Source: CALMEC01 sp964628685 | Lineage (GTDB): Bacteria; Actinomycetota; Thermoleophilia; Miltoncostaeales; Miltoncostaeaceae | Assembly (NCBI GenBank): GCA_964628685.1 | Contig: CAZVNM010000002.1 | Span: 124,001 to 188,000, forward strand | Length of the DNA stretch: 64,000 bases | Reading direction: 5' to 3' | Position numbers and translations under genes: made by a program | The notes under the pieces: model-generated | Database searches by the model: none | What the model saw: only the letters and a program-made list of their open reading frames with translations | What the model was told of the DNA's origin: nothing | Shown here: positions 16,694-24,989 of the stretch, in pieces | Layout: each line of letters begins with the position of its first letter | How positions within the stretch are numbered: the first letter of the stretch is position 1

Positions 16694-18172
16694 TCAGCCG
16701 GTGCCGGTCGTGGCCGTCTCGCGCAGCGCGCGACGGTCCACCTTGCCGGTCGCACCCCGGGGGAGCTCGTCCATCCACGTGATGGTGGCGGGGGCCGCGT
16801 ACGGTGCGATGCGTCGCGCGACATGGCGTCTGATGTCGGCCTCGTCCCGTTCGTCGCCCGCCGGCTCGACGAACGCCGCCACCCGCAGGAGCCCACCGTC
16901 GTCGGGGAGCGCGATCACGGCGGCCGACGACACCGCCGGATGCTCGTGGAGGACCGCCTCCACCTCGACCGGGCTGACCCAGAGCCCGTCCACCTTGAAC
17001 AGGTCGTCGCTTCGGCCGAGGTGTCGGTACACGCCGTCGTCCTCGCGCATGGTGTCGCCCATCCGCAGCCAGTCACCGCGGATGAGCTCCGCCGTCTCGT
17101 CCGGTCGTCGCCAGTAGCCGGACGTGGCCGACGCCGTGCGCACCCACAGGCGACCGGGCGTCCCGGGCCCGACCGGGCGTTCGTCGTCGTCGAGCAGCCG
17201 TACCTCCACGCCGCTCACGGGGCGTCCGACCGAACCCGGCATCCGCTCGCCCGGTCGGACCGAGAAGATGATGTTGCTGCACTCCGAGCATCCGAAGCCC
17301 TCCACCACGTCCAGCGACGTCAGCTCGCGGATGCGCTCGAGGACCGCGGCGGGCAGGCTGTCACCCGACGAGACCGCCAGGCGCACCGACGACAGGTTCG
17401 CGGCATCCGGGTGCCGGTCGAGGAACGTCGCGAGCTGGGCCCAGAAGGTCGGAACACCGGTCAGCACGGTCACCTCGGCGCGGGCAACGACGCCCAGGAC
17501 GGCGCGGACGGTCGGGCGCCGGGCCGAGAGCACGCAGCACGCGCCGTGGCCGAGCGCGCGGAAGAAGCCGTTGCCGAAACCGAGTGACGCGAAGAGCTTC
17601 GCGACGCTGTACGTGCGGTCACCGGGCCCCAGACGCAGGATCTCGGCGGCGTATCCGTCGATGCTGGTCGCGAGGTCACCGTGCGCGTGCATCACGCCCT
17701 TCGGCCACCCGGTGCTGCCCGACGAGAAGATCATGTAGGCCGGGTCGTCGGGGCGGACCGGATGGACGTCGGCGGGCGGGCCCGTCGCGGCCTCGTCCGG
17801 GGTGAGCCGGAGGAGGCCGTCGGGCAGTGCGGATTCGGCTTCGGCCACCACGAGGGCCGGTTCGAGCGCCTGCAGCGTGCGGTCCAGGTTCTGTCCGGCG
17901 GGCTCGAGCGGGACGGCGACCGCGCCCAGGCGGATGGCGCCGAGCCAGGCCGCACACCAGGGACGGCCGTCCGGCAGCACCACGGCCACCCGGTCGCCGG
18001 GCGACACGCCGGCGGCCGCCAGGGCGCCTGCGTTGGCGGCGGCGGCATCGTCGAGCTCCCGATAGGTCCACGTGCCCTCGTCGTCGATCACCGCCGGCTC
18101 ATCGCCGCGGCCCGCCGCGACGTTGCGTCCCACGAGAAGCGTGGCGATGCTCGCCTCGGTCGATGCGCTCAT
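16694..18172 (-). CDS. Acyl/aryl-CoA ligase (benzoate-CoA ligase type)
   Basis: This 492-residue ANL-superfamily enzyme activates a carboxylic acid with ATP to an acyl-adenylate and then a CoA thioester. The P-loop-like motif is MIFSSGSTGWPKGVMHAH. A5-type VEGFGCSE, GDWLRMGD, and the hinge/A8 region DLFKVDGLWVSPVEVE follow, and the catalytic Lys is in LPRGATGKVDR. The SVAKLFASLGFGNG and KVDGLWVSPVEVE blocks are those of benzoate-CoA ligase relatives, suggesting an aromatic or similar acid. It overlaps the upstream LLM gene by 4 bases. Confidence 0.9.
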   Translation of the reverse strand: MSASTEASIATLLVGRNVAAGRGDEPAVIDDEGTWTYRELDDAAAANAGALAAAGVSPGDRVAVVLPDGRPWCAAWLGAIRLGAVAVPLEPAGQNLDRTLQALEPALVVAEAESALPDGLLRLTPDEAATGPPADVHPVRPDDPAYMIFSSGSTGWPKGVMHAHGDLATSIDGYAAEILRLGPGDRTYSVAKLFASLGFGNGFFRALGHGACCVLSARRPTVRAVLGVVARAEVTVLTGVPTFWAQLATFLDRHPDAANLSSVRLAVSSGDSLPAAVLERIRELTSLDVVEGFGCSECSNIIFSVRPGERMPGSVGRPVSGVEVRLLDDDERPVGPGTPGRLWVRTASATSGYWRRPDETAELIRGDWLRMGDTMREDDGVYRHLGRSDDLFKVDGLWVSPVEVEAVLHEHPAVSSAAVIALPDDGGLLRVAAFVEPAGDERDEADIRRHVARRIAPYAAPATITWMDELPRGATGKVDRRALRETATTGTG

Positions 18173-19077
18173 CCGATCCTCCCTTCGAGGGCCGCCGCCA
18201 GACCCTCCATCGCCTCGGGCGGGGTCCGCGACGGCAGTGCCAGGACCGCATCGGTCGCGCCGGCCGCGCCGAACGCGTCGATCCGCTCCGCCAACTCGTC
18301 AGGCGGCGCGACGATCCCCGTCGTCGACAGCCAGCGCAGCACCTGCCGCGGGGTGCTGCCGAGCGCGTCGGCCTCTCCGCGCAACCAGGACTCGGTCTCC
18401 GGCGTCACGGGCAGCGCGAACGTGTACAGGCAGACGTCGAGCGGCGCCAGGTCGGGCGGGCGCGCGGCCGCGGCGGTCGCGACGCGTGCGGCGAGGTCGT
18501 CCGGTTCGAGGAACGCCGCCACGATCCCGTCGGCGTGGCGGCCGGCCATCCGCAAAAGGCGGGGCCGATGTGCGGCGACCCAGATGGGCGGGGTGGCCGC
18601 GGGTCGATTGGGCGCATCGTCCACGACCCCGGCGACCGTGGCGCCGTCGGGCGCGTCGCGCATCGCTCGGAAGACCGTGAGGGTCTCTCGCAGACGCTCG
18701 TTCCGCTCCGCCGGCGGTGGGAACGCGACCCCGTAGGCGCGGTGCTCGGCCACGTCCGACCCGGTGCCGAGCCCCACCACCACGCGATCCGGTCCGGCGA
18801 TGGCGGCGAGCGTGCTCGTCATCTTCACCGCGAGCGGCGCCGGCCGGTAGGAGGCCGACAGGACCACGACGCCCAGGCGCACGCGCCGGGTGAGCGCGGC
18901 CACCGCACCCAGCGTGGTGAGCGCCTCGAAGGTGGGCTCGTGCTTGATGCGACCCGGCGACTGCAGGTGGTCGTTCAGCCAGACGCCGTCGAACCCCAAC
19001 CGCTCGGCCCGCGACGCGGCCTCCCGGATGTCATCCCAGGTTCCGCCGTACTGCGGCAGTCTAATGCCGATGCGCAC
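18169..19077 (-). CDS. LLM-class flavin-dependent oxidoreductase
   Basis: This 302-residue luciferase-like monooxygenase barrel protein uses FMN or F420. MRIGIRLPQYGGTWDDI, AERLGFDGVWLNDHL, RVRLGVVVLSASYRPAPLAVK and DRVVVGLGTGSDVAEHRAYG are typical family blocks. In actinobacteria many such proteins are F420-dependent, but this cannot be told from the sequence alone. It is the first gene of the putative LLM-CoA ligase-SDR operon and overlaps the ligase ATG. It diverges from zur, whose start lies 67 bases away. Confidence 0.88.
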   Translation of the reverse strand: MRIGIRLPQYGGTWDDIREAASRAERLGFDGVWLNDHLQSPGRIKHEPTFEALTTLGAVAALTRRVRLGVVVLSASYRPAPLAVKMTSTLAAIAGPDRVVVGLGTGSDVAEHRAYGVAFPPPAERNERLRETLTVFRAMRDAPDGATVAGVVDDAPNRPAATPPIWVAAHRPRLLRMAGRHADGIVAAFLEPDDLAARVATAAAARPPDLAPLDVCLYTFALPVTPETESWLRGEADALGSTPRQVLRWLSTTGIVAPPDELAERIDAFGAAGATDAVLALPSRTPPEAMEGLAAALEGRIG

Positions 19078-19144
19078 CGGTCAAGGATACGGCTCGGCCC
19101 GGCGGCGCCCTGCACGGCCGGGCGGGTGTGCGATCATCGGACGG

Positions 19145-19576
19145 ATGGATGTCGACGCAGCCCTTCGGGATCACGGCCTGCGCCGTACGCCGCAGCGTCG
19201 CGCGGTGCTGGACGCCCTCGCCGGTGGACGCGCCATGTCGGCCTACGAGGTCCACCGGACGGCCCGTCTGACGGCGCCCGAGCTGGGTCTTTCGACCGTC
19301 TACCGCACGCTTCTCACCCTCAGCGAGGCCGGCGTCGTCGACGCCATCGGCCAGCACGACGGCGAGGCCACCTACCGCCTGTGCTCAGGCGGTCACCACC
19401 ATCACCTCATCTGCGATCGCTGCCGGACGGTGGTCGAGCTGAGTGAGTGCGACCTGACGGAGGTCGAGGACCGGATCGCGTCCGAGCACGGGTTCACCGT
19501 CACGGGCCACTCGCTCACGTTCCACGGGGTGTGCGGACCCTGCGCCGGACGTTCACGCACTCCCGCGCGCGGCTGA
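19145..19576 (+). CDS. zur: Zinc uptake regulator Zur (Fur family)
   Basis: This 143-residue Fur-family repressor starts with MDVDAALRDHGLRRTPQRRAVL, the family winged-helix opening. The recognition-helix region is LGLSTVYRTLLTLSEAGVV. Metal ligands are visible in GGHHHHLICDRCRTV and CGPCAG, the latter pairs forming the structural zinc site. Placement beside znu genes with two matching palindromes at 15705 and 22182 argues for Zur rather than Fur. Its last 24 bases overlap the end of the convergent permease gene. Confidence 0.9.
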   Translation: MDVDAALRDHGLRRTPQRRAVLDALAGGRAMSAYEVHRTARLTAPELGLSTVYRTLLTLSEAGVVDAIGQHDGEATYRLCSGGHHHHLICDRCRTVVELSECDLTEVEDRIASEHGFTVTGHSLTFHGVCGPCAGRSRTPARG

Positions 19577-20422
19577 CCGGATGGTCGCGGCGGCCAGGAC
19601 GCGCCGCGCGGAGACGACCGCCAGGGCGATGAGCACCAGCCCGGTGGCGACCATGACCACGCTGCCGCCCACGGCGAGCGACGCGTGGTACGAGAGGTAG
19701 AGGCCGCCCACGCCGGCCAGGATCCCCGTCGCGGCGGCGACGATGAGCGCCCGGCGCAGGCCGCTCGTCAGGACGCGCGCCGCGACCGCCGGCGCGACGA
19801 TGAGCGCCACCACCAGCATGTTGCCGACCGCCTGCGTCAGCGCGACGACCGTGACCGCCAGGACCACGAGGAGGGTCGCGTCGATCGCGCCCACGCGGAC
19901 GCCGTCGGCCCGGGCCGCCGTGCGTCCGGCCATGGTCGCGATGAGGGGGCGCCGGATCACCCACAGCGTGGCGAGCACCAGGGCGCCCGCCACGGCGATG
20001 GCCACCAGGTCGGCGTCGCCGACGCCGAGGACCGACCCGAACAGGAACGACATGACGTTGCGGTCGAAGGGGCCCATGCGCGCCATCAGGATCGCGCCCA
20101 CCGCGAACATGCCGGTGTAGACGACGGCGATCGCGGTGTCGTCGGCGGTCACCCCGGAGCGGGTGAGGAGCGCCACGGCGCCCGCCGCCACGAGCGTGGC
20201 CACAAGCCCCCCGGCGATCAGTGACATCCCGGCCGCGGCCGCCAGCACGGTTCCCGGGAACACCGTGTGGGCGAACGCGTCGCTCGTGTACGCCAGGCCG
20301 CGTGTGACGGCGAAGACGCCGACCACCCCGCCGATCAGCCCCACCAGCACCAGCGCGATGCCGGCGCGTGCGGCGATCCCGCTCTGCCAGGGCTCGACGA
20401 GCCAGTCCCAGGCGGTGCTCAC
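19553..20422 (-). CDS. ABC-3 family metal permease, second copy
   Basis: This 289-residue membrane protein starts at GTG 20422, which overlaps the ATPase stop in GTGA. About eight or nine hydrophobic segments and the blocks TRGLAYTSDAFAHTVFPGTVLAAAAG, VALTQAVGNMLVVALIVAPAVAA and GLYLSYHASLAVGGSVVM are typical of ZnuB/TroC-type permeases. It is a distinct paralogue of the permease at 21315-22178. The two may form a heterodimeric channel served by one ATPase. It lies downstream of the Zur box in the same operon. Confidence 0.9.
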   Translation of the reverse strand: MSTAWDWLVEPWQSGIAARAGIALVLVGLIGGVVGVFAVTRGLAYTSDAFAHTVFPGTVLAAAAGMSLIAGGLVATLVAAGAVALLTRSGVTADDTAIAVVYTGMFAVGAILMARMGPFDRNVMSFLFGSVLGVGDADLVAIAVAGALVLATLWVIRRPLIATMAGRTAARADGVRVGAIDATLLVVLAVTVVALTQAVGNMLVVALIVAPAVAARVLTSGLRRALIVAAATGILAGVGGLYLSYHASLAVGGSVVMVATGLVLIALAVVSARRVLAAATIRSAARGSA

Positions 20423-21285
20423 CCGGTCTCCCCCGCGTGGGCGTGGTGCTCGGCGTGATCGTGCCCGTGGGGGTCGTGCACGCCCTCCCCGCAGTGCTCG
20501 TGCCCCTCGTCCAGGACCCCGATCGTGCGCGCGTCGTCGTCCAGGGTCAGCATCGATTCTCCGTAGGTCGCCCGCAGCGCGTCGGGAACGAGCGCCTCGC
20601 CCGGAGGGCCGTCGGCGGTCACGCGGCCGTTCAGGAGGATCAGGCGGTCGCACAGGCGGGCCGCGGCCGAGAGGTCATGTGTCGACATGACGATGACGTG
20701 GCCCTCGTCGCGCAGCCGGCGAAGCGCCGCCTCGATGATGGTCTGGCTGGTGGCGTCGACCCCGGTCATGGGCTCGTCCAGGAGCAGGAGGCGACGCTCC
20801 TGCGCGAGGGCCCGGGCGATGACGGTGCGCTGACGCTGACCGCCCGAGAGGGTGCCGAAGCGGCAGGCGGCGTGCTCGCCCATCCCCATGGCGTCCAGGG
20901 CGTCGCGGGCGATGCGCCGATCGGACGCGGTGAGCCGCTGCCACCAGCGCCGGTGCCCGTAGCGGCCCATCAGCGCCACGTCGAGGGCGCTCGCCGGAAA
21001 GGTCGGGTCGAAGCCCTCCCCCTGCGGGACGTAGGCGGCCGGGGCGGTGCGGGTGATGCGGCCCGTGGTGAGGGGCACCAGGCCGAGGATCGCCCGGAAG
21101 AGCGTCGACTTCCCGGCGCCGTTGGGACCCAGGACGCCCACGAGCGTCCTCGCGGGCAGGTCGAGCGTCACGTCGCGCAGCGCGACGCGGTCCCCGTAGG
21201 CGACGCCGACGCCGTCCAGGGTGAGCACCGCGGAGTCGCCGCGTGCGGTGTCGGGTGTGGGTGGCTGCGCTGGGATGTCGGTCAT
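20419..21285 (-). CDS. znuC: Zinc ABC transporter ATP-binding protein
   Basis: This 288-residue ATPase starts at ATG 21285 (MTDIPAQP). Walker A is GPNGAGKST, the signature is TLSGGQRQR and Walker B is LLLLDEP, followed by the H-loop STHDLS. FDPTFPASALDVALMGRYGHRRWW is a hallmark of zinc/manganese ABC ATPases. The last 30 residues are His-rich (EGHEHCGEGVHDPHGHDHAEHHAH), which suggests metal sensing or buffering at the membrane, a trait also seen in the ZnuA loop. It sits between the two permease genes. Confidence 0.93.
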   Translation of the reverse strand: MTDIPAQPPTPDTARGDSAVLTLDGVGVAYGDRVALRDVTLDLPARTLVGVLGPNGAGKSTLFRAILGLVPLTTGRITRTAPAAYVPQGEGFDPTFPASALDVALMGRYGHRRWWQRLTASDRRIARDALDAMGMGEHAACRFGTLSGGQRQRTVIARALAQERRLLLLDEPMTGVDATSQTIIEAALRRLRDEGHVIVMSTHDLSAAARLCDRLILLNGRVTADGPPGEALVPDALRATYGESMLTLDDDARTIGVLDEGHEHCGEGVHDPHGHDHAEHHAHAGETG

Positions 21286-21314
21286 CGGGCGGGTGCTCCC
21301 TGCGGAAATCGGTA

Positions 21315-22178
21315 TCAGGCGGTCGCGGTGCGACGGGTGAGCGCACCGGAGGCGAGGGCGGTGACGATGAAGACGGTCGCGGTGGTCGCGGCGATGGCGG
21401 CGCCCGGGGGAAGGTCGGCGGCGTCGGCGATGGCGAGCCCGGCGACACCCTCCACGAGACACAGCGCGGTCGCGCCAACCATCAGGGGCGCGACGCGGTG
21501 GACGACCAGTCGGGCGGTGGCGGCCGGGATGAGGAAGAGGCCCGCGACCAGGAGGCTCCCCACGATGCGGACCGACACCGCGACGGCGACGGCCAGGAGC
21601 ACCAGCAGGAGCACCTCGGTCACCTGTGTGCGCCGTCGACCCGCGGCGAGCGCGACGTCACGGTCGAACGCCGCGGCCACCAGACCGCGGAAGGCGGCGG
21701 CCAGTCCCGCCAGGGTGAGCGCGGCGACGGCGACGCCAACCGCGATGTCCTGGTCGGTCACGGCCAGCACGCTCCCGAACAGGAGGGTGTTTGCGCCCAC
21801 GCCGGGGTCGTGCACGTTGCTCACGAGCACGGCGCCGATGGCGAGGCCGGTGGCGAGCACCAGTGCGACGCCCGCCCCGTCGGCCAGCTCGGGCCGGCGG
21901 CTGAGCGCGGCCATCGCGAGCGCCACCGCGACGGCCGCGACGACCGACGCCCCGAGGAGACTCCACCCGGCGACGGCCGCCACCACCAGCGCGGGGAACG
22001 TCGCCTGACCGACGGTGTGGGTGAAGAAGGCCATGCGGCGGACCACGATCCAGGCGCCCAGCATCCCGGCCGGCACCGACAGCAGCGCGATCATCAGGAG
22101 GGAACGCCGCAGGTAGGGGAGGGTCACCAGGTCGGACAGGACGGTGCGCACCCCGTGTTCATAGCGCATTCGCGCCAT
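21315..22178 (-). CDS. znuB: ABC-3 family zinc permease
   Basis: This permease of up to 287 residues has eight or nine hydrophobic segments and the blocks RMAFFTHTVGQATFPALV, LLFGSVLAVTDQDI and VSVRIVGSLLVAGLFLIPAATA, typical of ZnuB. It is the first gene of the znuB-znuC-permease operon. The Zur box ends only 3 bases before the ATG at 22178, leaving no room for a ribosome site. Translation may therefore be leaderless or begin at the in-frame ATG at 22169. It diverges from the cytochrome gene at 22250. Confidence 0.9.
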   Translation of the reverse strand: MARMRYEHGVRTVLSDLVTLPYLRRSLLMIALLSVPAGMLGAWIVVRRMAFFTHTVGQATFPALVVAAVAGWSLLGASVVAAVAVALAMAALSRRPELADGAGVALVLATGLAIGAVLVSNVHDPGVGANTLLFGSVLAVTDQDIAVGVAVAALTLAGLAAAFRGLVAAAFDRDVALAAGRRRTQVTEVLLLVLLAVAVAVSVRIVGSLLVAGLFLIPAATARLVVHRVAPLMVGATALCLVEGVAGLAIADAADLPPGAAIAATTATVFIVTALASGALTRRTATA

Positions 22179-22181
22179 GGA

Positions 22182-22196
22182 TGCGAATGGTTCTCA
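22182..22196. promoter_or_regulatory. Zur box upstream of znuB operon
   Basis: TGCGAATGGTTCTCA matches the TGANAATNATTNTCA pattern with two differences and keeps the 7-1-7 symmetry (GAA / TTC core). It lies directly before the first gene of the permease-ATPase operon. Confidence 0.65.
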
Positions 22197-22249
22197 GATG
22201 GGAGACGTGGTCACGACGGGGTGCGCCCCGCGTTCCCTAGCCTGATCGG

Positions 22250-22708
22250 GTGCGCAACGGACCCGACGATCGGACAGGTGCGCGGGGTGCCGTCCGCCGC
22301 GCGTGGATCGTGGCCGTCCTCGTGGTCGCCGGGTGCGGAGGCGACGGGGGCTCGGACGCGACGATGATCAGCCCCATTCCGGATGACCCGGTGGCCGACG
22401 AGGGTTGGCGACTCATCCGCGATCGTGGATGCCTCACCTGCCATGCCGTCGGTGACGGCGTGGGCCGGTCGGTCGCGGGTGCACCGGACCTGGGCGAGCA
22501 GGGCCTGAGGCGACGCGGCGTCGACTGGCACCGACGGTTCCTGCGTGACCCGGCCGGGACGCTGCCCGGCGCGACGATGCCGGCGGAGACGGGGCTCACC
22601 GACGACGAGCTGACGGCGATGGCCACCGTCCTCGACGGTCTGGGAACGAGGTATCGCGTCGGCATCGACCCGGGGCGACGACCGCGACGCCCTGACCCGG
22701 GTCAGTAG
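22250..22708 (+). CDS. Monohaem c-type cytochrome lipoprotein
   Basis: This 152-residue protein starts with GTG. Residues 15-30 form a signal with a lipobox (VVAGCGG). A single haem-attachment site reads GCLTCHAVG, and a downstream Met in GATMPAETGLTDDELTAMATVL is the likely sixth ligand, as in small class I cytochromes c. It is probably an electron carrier anchored outside the membrane. No oxidase or reductase gene lies next to it, so its partner is unknown. Its last 7 bases overlap the end of the convergent gene at 22702. Confidence 0.85.
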   Translation: MRNGPDDRTGARGAVRRAWIVAVLVVAGCGGDGGSDATMISPIPDDPVADEGWRLIRDRGCLTCHAVGDGVGRSVAGAPDLGEQGLRRRGVDWHRRFLRDPAGTLPGATMPAETGLTDDELTAMATVLDGLGTRYRVGIDPGRRPRRPDPGQ

Positions 22709-23493
22709 CGCGGCACCCATCCGACGCCCGCGCAGAGCCGGCGCTGCTGCGCGACGGTGGGGGCGATGCAGAACCGGTAGTCGGTCACGGCGATGTACCG
22801 CCGGGCCGGGCCGATCGGGACGGTCCGCACCCGGTAGACGGCGGTGCGGGCGCGGCCCACGTTCACACGTCCCACCCAGTTCTTGCCGGCGTCTGGCGCG
22901 AGGGTGCGAAGGGTCCGCCACGAGGACCCGGAGCGCTTCTGGATGAGCACGCGCACCGACCGGTTGAGGTTGGCGGTCACGCCGCGTGCGAAGAACCCGT
23001 CGAACCGCAGCCAGCCGGTGTACCGCGAGTAGGCCGTGGCCGGATAGTTGCGCACGTAGGTGGGGACGACGATGGGATTGGAGTCGGTGGCGGCGGCGAC
23101 GCCGCCCTCCGCGGACGGGTTCAGCCGCGCGACGTAGGTCGTGTTCTCCTCGGGGTACTGCATGTCGAAGGAGACGTACTGCGTGTCCCAGATGATCTGG
23201 CTGTCCACGACGCGTTCGACGCCGTCGGCGGTGCGGGCGATCAGGTCGATGGTGGCATGCGCCGACGCTCCGGTCGGCTTCAGGACGGCGTAGCCGGCGT
23301 CGTTCGCGGCCCCGGCCTCGAACTTCAGACCCGAGTACGGCACCCGGACCGCGTACTTGCCGTCGGGCATCTTCAGGCCGGCGGAGATCGCGCTGCGGTC
23401 GTAGTTGAGCGCGAGCTTGACGTTGGCCGCGGTGGCCGCGGACGGCAGGGCGAGCACCGCGGCCGCGCCGATGATGATGTGCCTGATCCGCAT
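22702..23493 (-). CDS. Secreted protein of unknown function
   Basis: This 263-residue protein has a clear signal peptide (MRIRHIIIGAAAVLALPSAATAA). The mature part looks all-beta, with YAVRVPYSGLKF and YVSFDMQYPEENTTYVARL. It carries a repeated RTLRTLAPDAGKNWVGRVNVGRARTAVYRVRT block near 195-230 that resembles the Arg-rich beta modules seen in other exported proteins of this window. Two cysteines near the C-terminus (YRFCIAPTVAQQRRLCAG) may form a disulfide. The family is not recognised. Confidence 0.75.
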   Translation of the reverse strand: MRIRHIIIGAAAVLALPSAATAANVKLALNYDRSAISAGLKMPDGKYAVRVPYSGLKFEAGAANDAGYAVLKPTGASAHATIDLIARTADGVERVVDSQIIWDTQYVSFDMQYPEENTTYVARLNPSAEGGVAAATDSNPIVVPTYVRNYPATAYSRYTGWLRFDGFFARGVTANLNRSVRVLIQKRSGSSWRTLRTLAPDAGKNWVGRVNVGRARTAVYRVRTVPIGPARRYIAVTDYRFCIAPTVAQQRRLCAGVGWVPRY

Positions 23494-23649
23494 GCCCGTC
23501 TCCTCGTCGTCGTGCCTCGTCGCAGCAGGATGGTGTGCATCCTATTGACCTGATGGGGGTGGGACGGGACGGCCGGGTGGGCACCGCGTCGACGAGTCCC
23601 GCCGACTGTTATTCCACAATGAGTGGGTAAAAGGCGTATCGTGGGGCCC

Positions 23650-24591
23650 ATGACCGCTGTGGACGCCCCCGCCATCACCCGCGACCGCGAGCGGGTCGAG
23701 ACGCTTCGCATCGTCGTGAGGGAGGAGACGCCGTTCCTGCCCAAGGTGGCGTTCGTGCTGATCACCCTCGCGTCGCTGGCGGGTGTCGCCTTCACGAGCA
23801 GCGGGATGGGCCTGGCGGCCCCCGAGGTGATCCTGCGATGGCTGACCCTGTGGTCGATGGCGCTCGCCGGCGGGTTCCTCGTCTGGCGCCTGGTGTACCT
23901 GCGGGTGCGCGAGCGCGACGTGGACCAAGGCCCCGTCACCGGGCTCAACCGCTCGGCGCTGGGGCGGGCCGACCGGATCGCGCGGGTCGTCGCGCCCATC
24001 GTCCTCGTGGGGGCCCCGGGGGCGCTGGTGGTCCCCGCGCTCGACGCGCGTCCGGTCCTGCGGTACGGGCTGGTGGCGGGATCCGTGGCGGCGGCCGTGC
24101 TGCTGTGGTTCGGCGTGACGCGCCGCGTGTTCTCGGCACCGGCGGCGGTCGTGATCGGACTCCTTCTCGCCGGGTGGGCGCACGCCGACGCGGGGGGCGG
24201 ATGGCCGGGGATCGTCCGGATGCTCCACCTGACCGCGTTCACCCTGTGGCTGGGCGGGGCGCTCTGGAACATCGCGGTGGCGATGCCCGCGGGGCGTGAG
24301 CATCCCAACGTGGACGCGGTGCTGGCCGGTGCCCGCCAGCTCGACCGGTTTCGCTGGGTCGTGCGATTCGCGCTTCCCACGATCATCGTGACCGGCGTCG
24401 TGATGGCCTGGGCGCATCGCGGCGGATCGTTCGACTGGTGGACCGGCTTTCCCGGCGTGCTCATCCCGCTGAAGGTCCTCGCCATCGTCGCGCTCGTCGT
24501 CGTCTTCATCACCTGTCCGCTCTTCCGGCACTGCTCGCCGGTGCAGGGCGTGTGCAACGTCGACGACCTGGAAGAGGACGGGCGGCCGTGA
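23650..24591 (+). CDS. CopD-like integral membrane protein
   Basis: This 313-residue protein starts at ATG 23650. Eight or so hydrophobic segments include IVRMLHLTAFTLWLGGALWNIAVAMP (near 195-220) and FALPTIIVTGVVMAW, which resemble the copper-resistance D/YcnJ-type membrane domain. Such proteins are linked to copper transport or to haem/quinone-binding redox roles. The C-terminus is cytosolic and carries CPLFRHCSPVQGVCNVDDLEED with three cysteines, which is unusual for CopD. A TusA-like gene overlaps its stop by 4 bases, so the two are translationally coupled and probably work together. Confidence 0.7.
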   Translation: MTAVDAPAITRDRERVETLRIVVREETPFLPKVAFVLITLASLAGVAFTSSGMGLAAPEVILRWLTLWSMALAGGFLVWRLVYLRVRERDVDQGPVTGLNRSALGRADRIARVVAPIVLVGAPGALVVPALDARPVLRYGLVAGSVAAAVLLWFGVTRRVFSAPAAVVIGLLLAGWAHADAGGGWPGIVRMLHLTAFTLWLGGALWNIAVAMPAGREHPNVDAVLAGARQLDRFRWVVRFALPTIIVTGVVMAWAHRGGSFDWWTGFPGVLIPLKVLAIVALVVVFITCPLFRHCSPVQGVCNVDDLEEDGRP

Positions 24592-24875
24592 GCGACGGAC
24601 GGGTGGTGCTCGACAACCGGCGCACGCCGTGTGCGATCGGGCTCATCAGGGCCGCCCGCAGGATGGAGGAGCTGCCGGTCGGGACGGTCATGGAGATCTG
24701 GACCCGGGACCGGTTCGCCCCGATGGAGATCACCCTGTGGGCCGAGCGCGACGGCCACGAGGTGCGCGATCTCGGACGCCGGGGCTCGCCGCTTCGCCGC
24801 CACATGGTCTTCGAGGTGCGCAAGGTGGCGGCGGCGCCGCTCGGCGCCGCCGACGAGGTGCGTCAGACCGCCTGA
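24588..24875 (+). CDS. TusA-family sulfur carrier-like protein
   Basis: This 95-residue protein starts at GTG 24588, overlapping the CopD-like stop (GTGA). VVLDNRRTPCAIGLIRAARRMEELPVGTVMEIWTRD follows the TusA/SirA/YeeD fold (LDxRGxxCPxPxLxxxxxLxxLxxGxxLxVxxxD) with the conserved Cys near residue 15. The proline after that Cys is replaced by Ala. TusA-like proteins carry sulfane sulfur on this Cys, or deliver it to membrane or cofactor enzymes. Coupling to a membrane protein with a Cys-rich tail suggests they exchange sulfur or electrons, but this is inference. Confidence 0.75.
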   Translation: MSDGRVVLDNRRTPCAIGLIRAARRMEELPVGTVMEIWTRDRFAPMEITLWAERDGHEVRDLGRRGSPLRRHMVFEVRKVAAAPLGAADEVRQTA

Positions 24876-24989
24876 TCCGCCGCGGTCGGGCCGGTCGACG
24901 TCGCATCACCGCATCGCGGCGACACGTGCTACGTCGGTCGTCGGCGCCCGCTTTTCATGGGAGACACACGGGAGACGACCCCCGCAACG

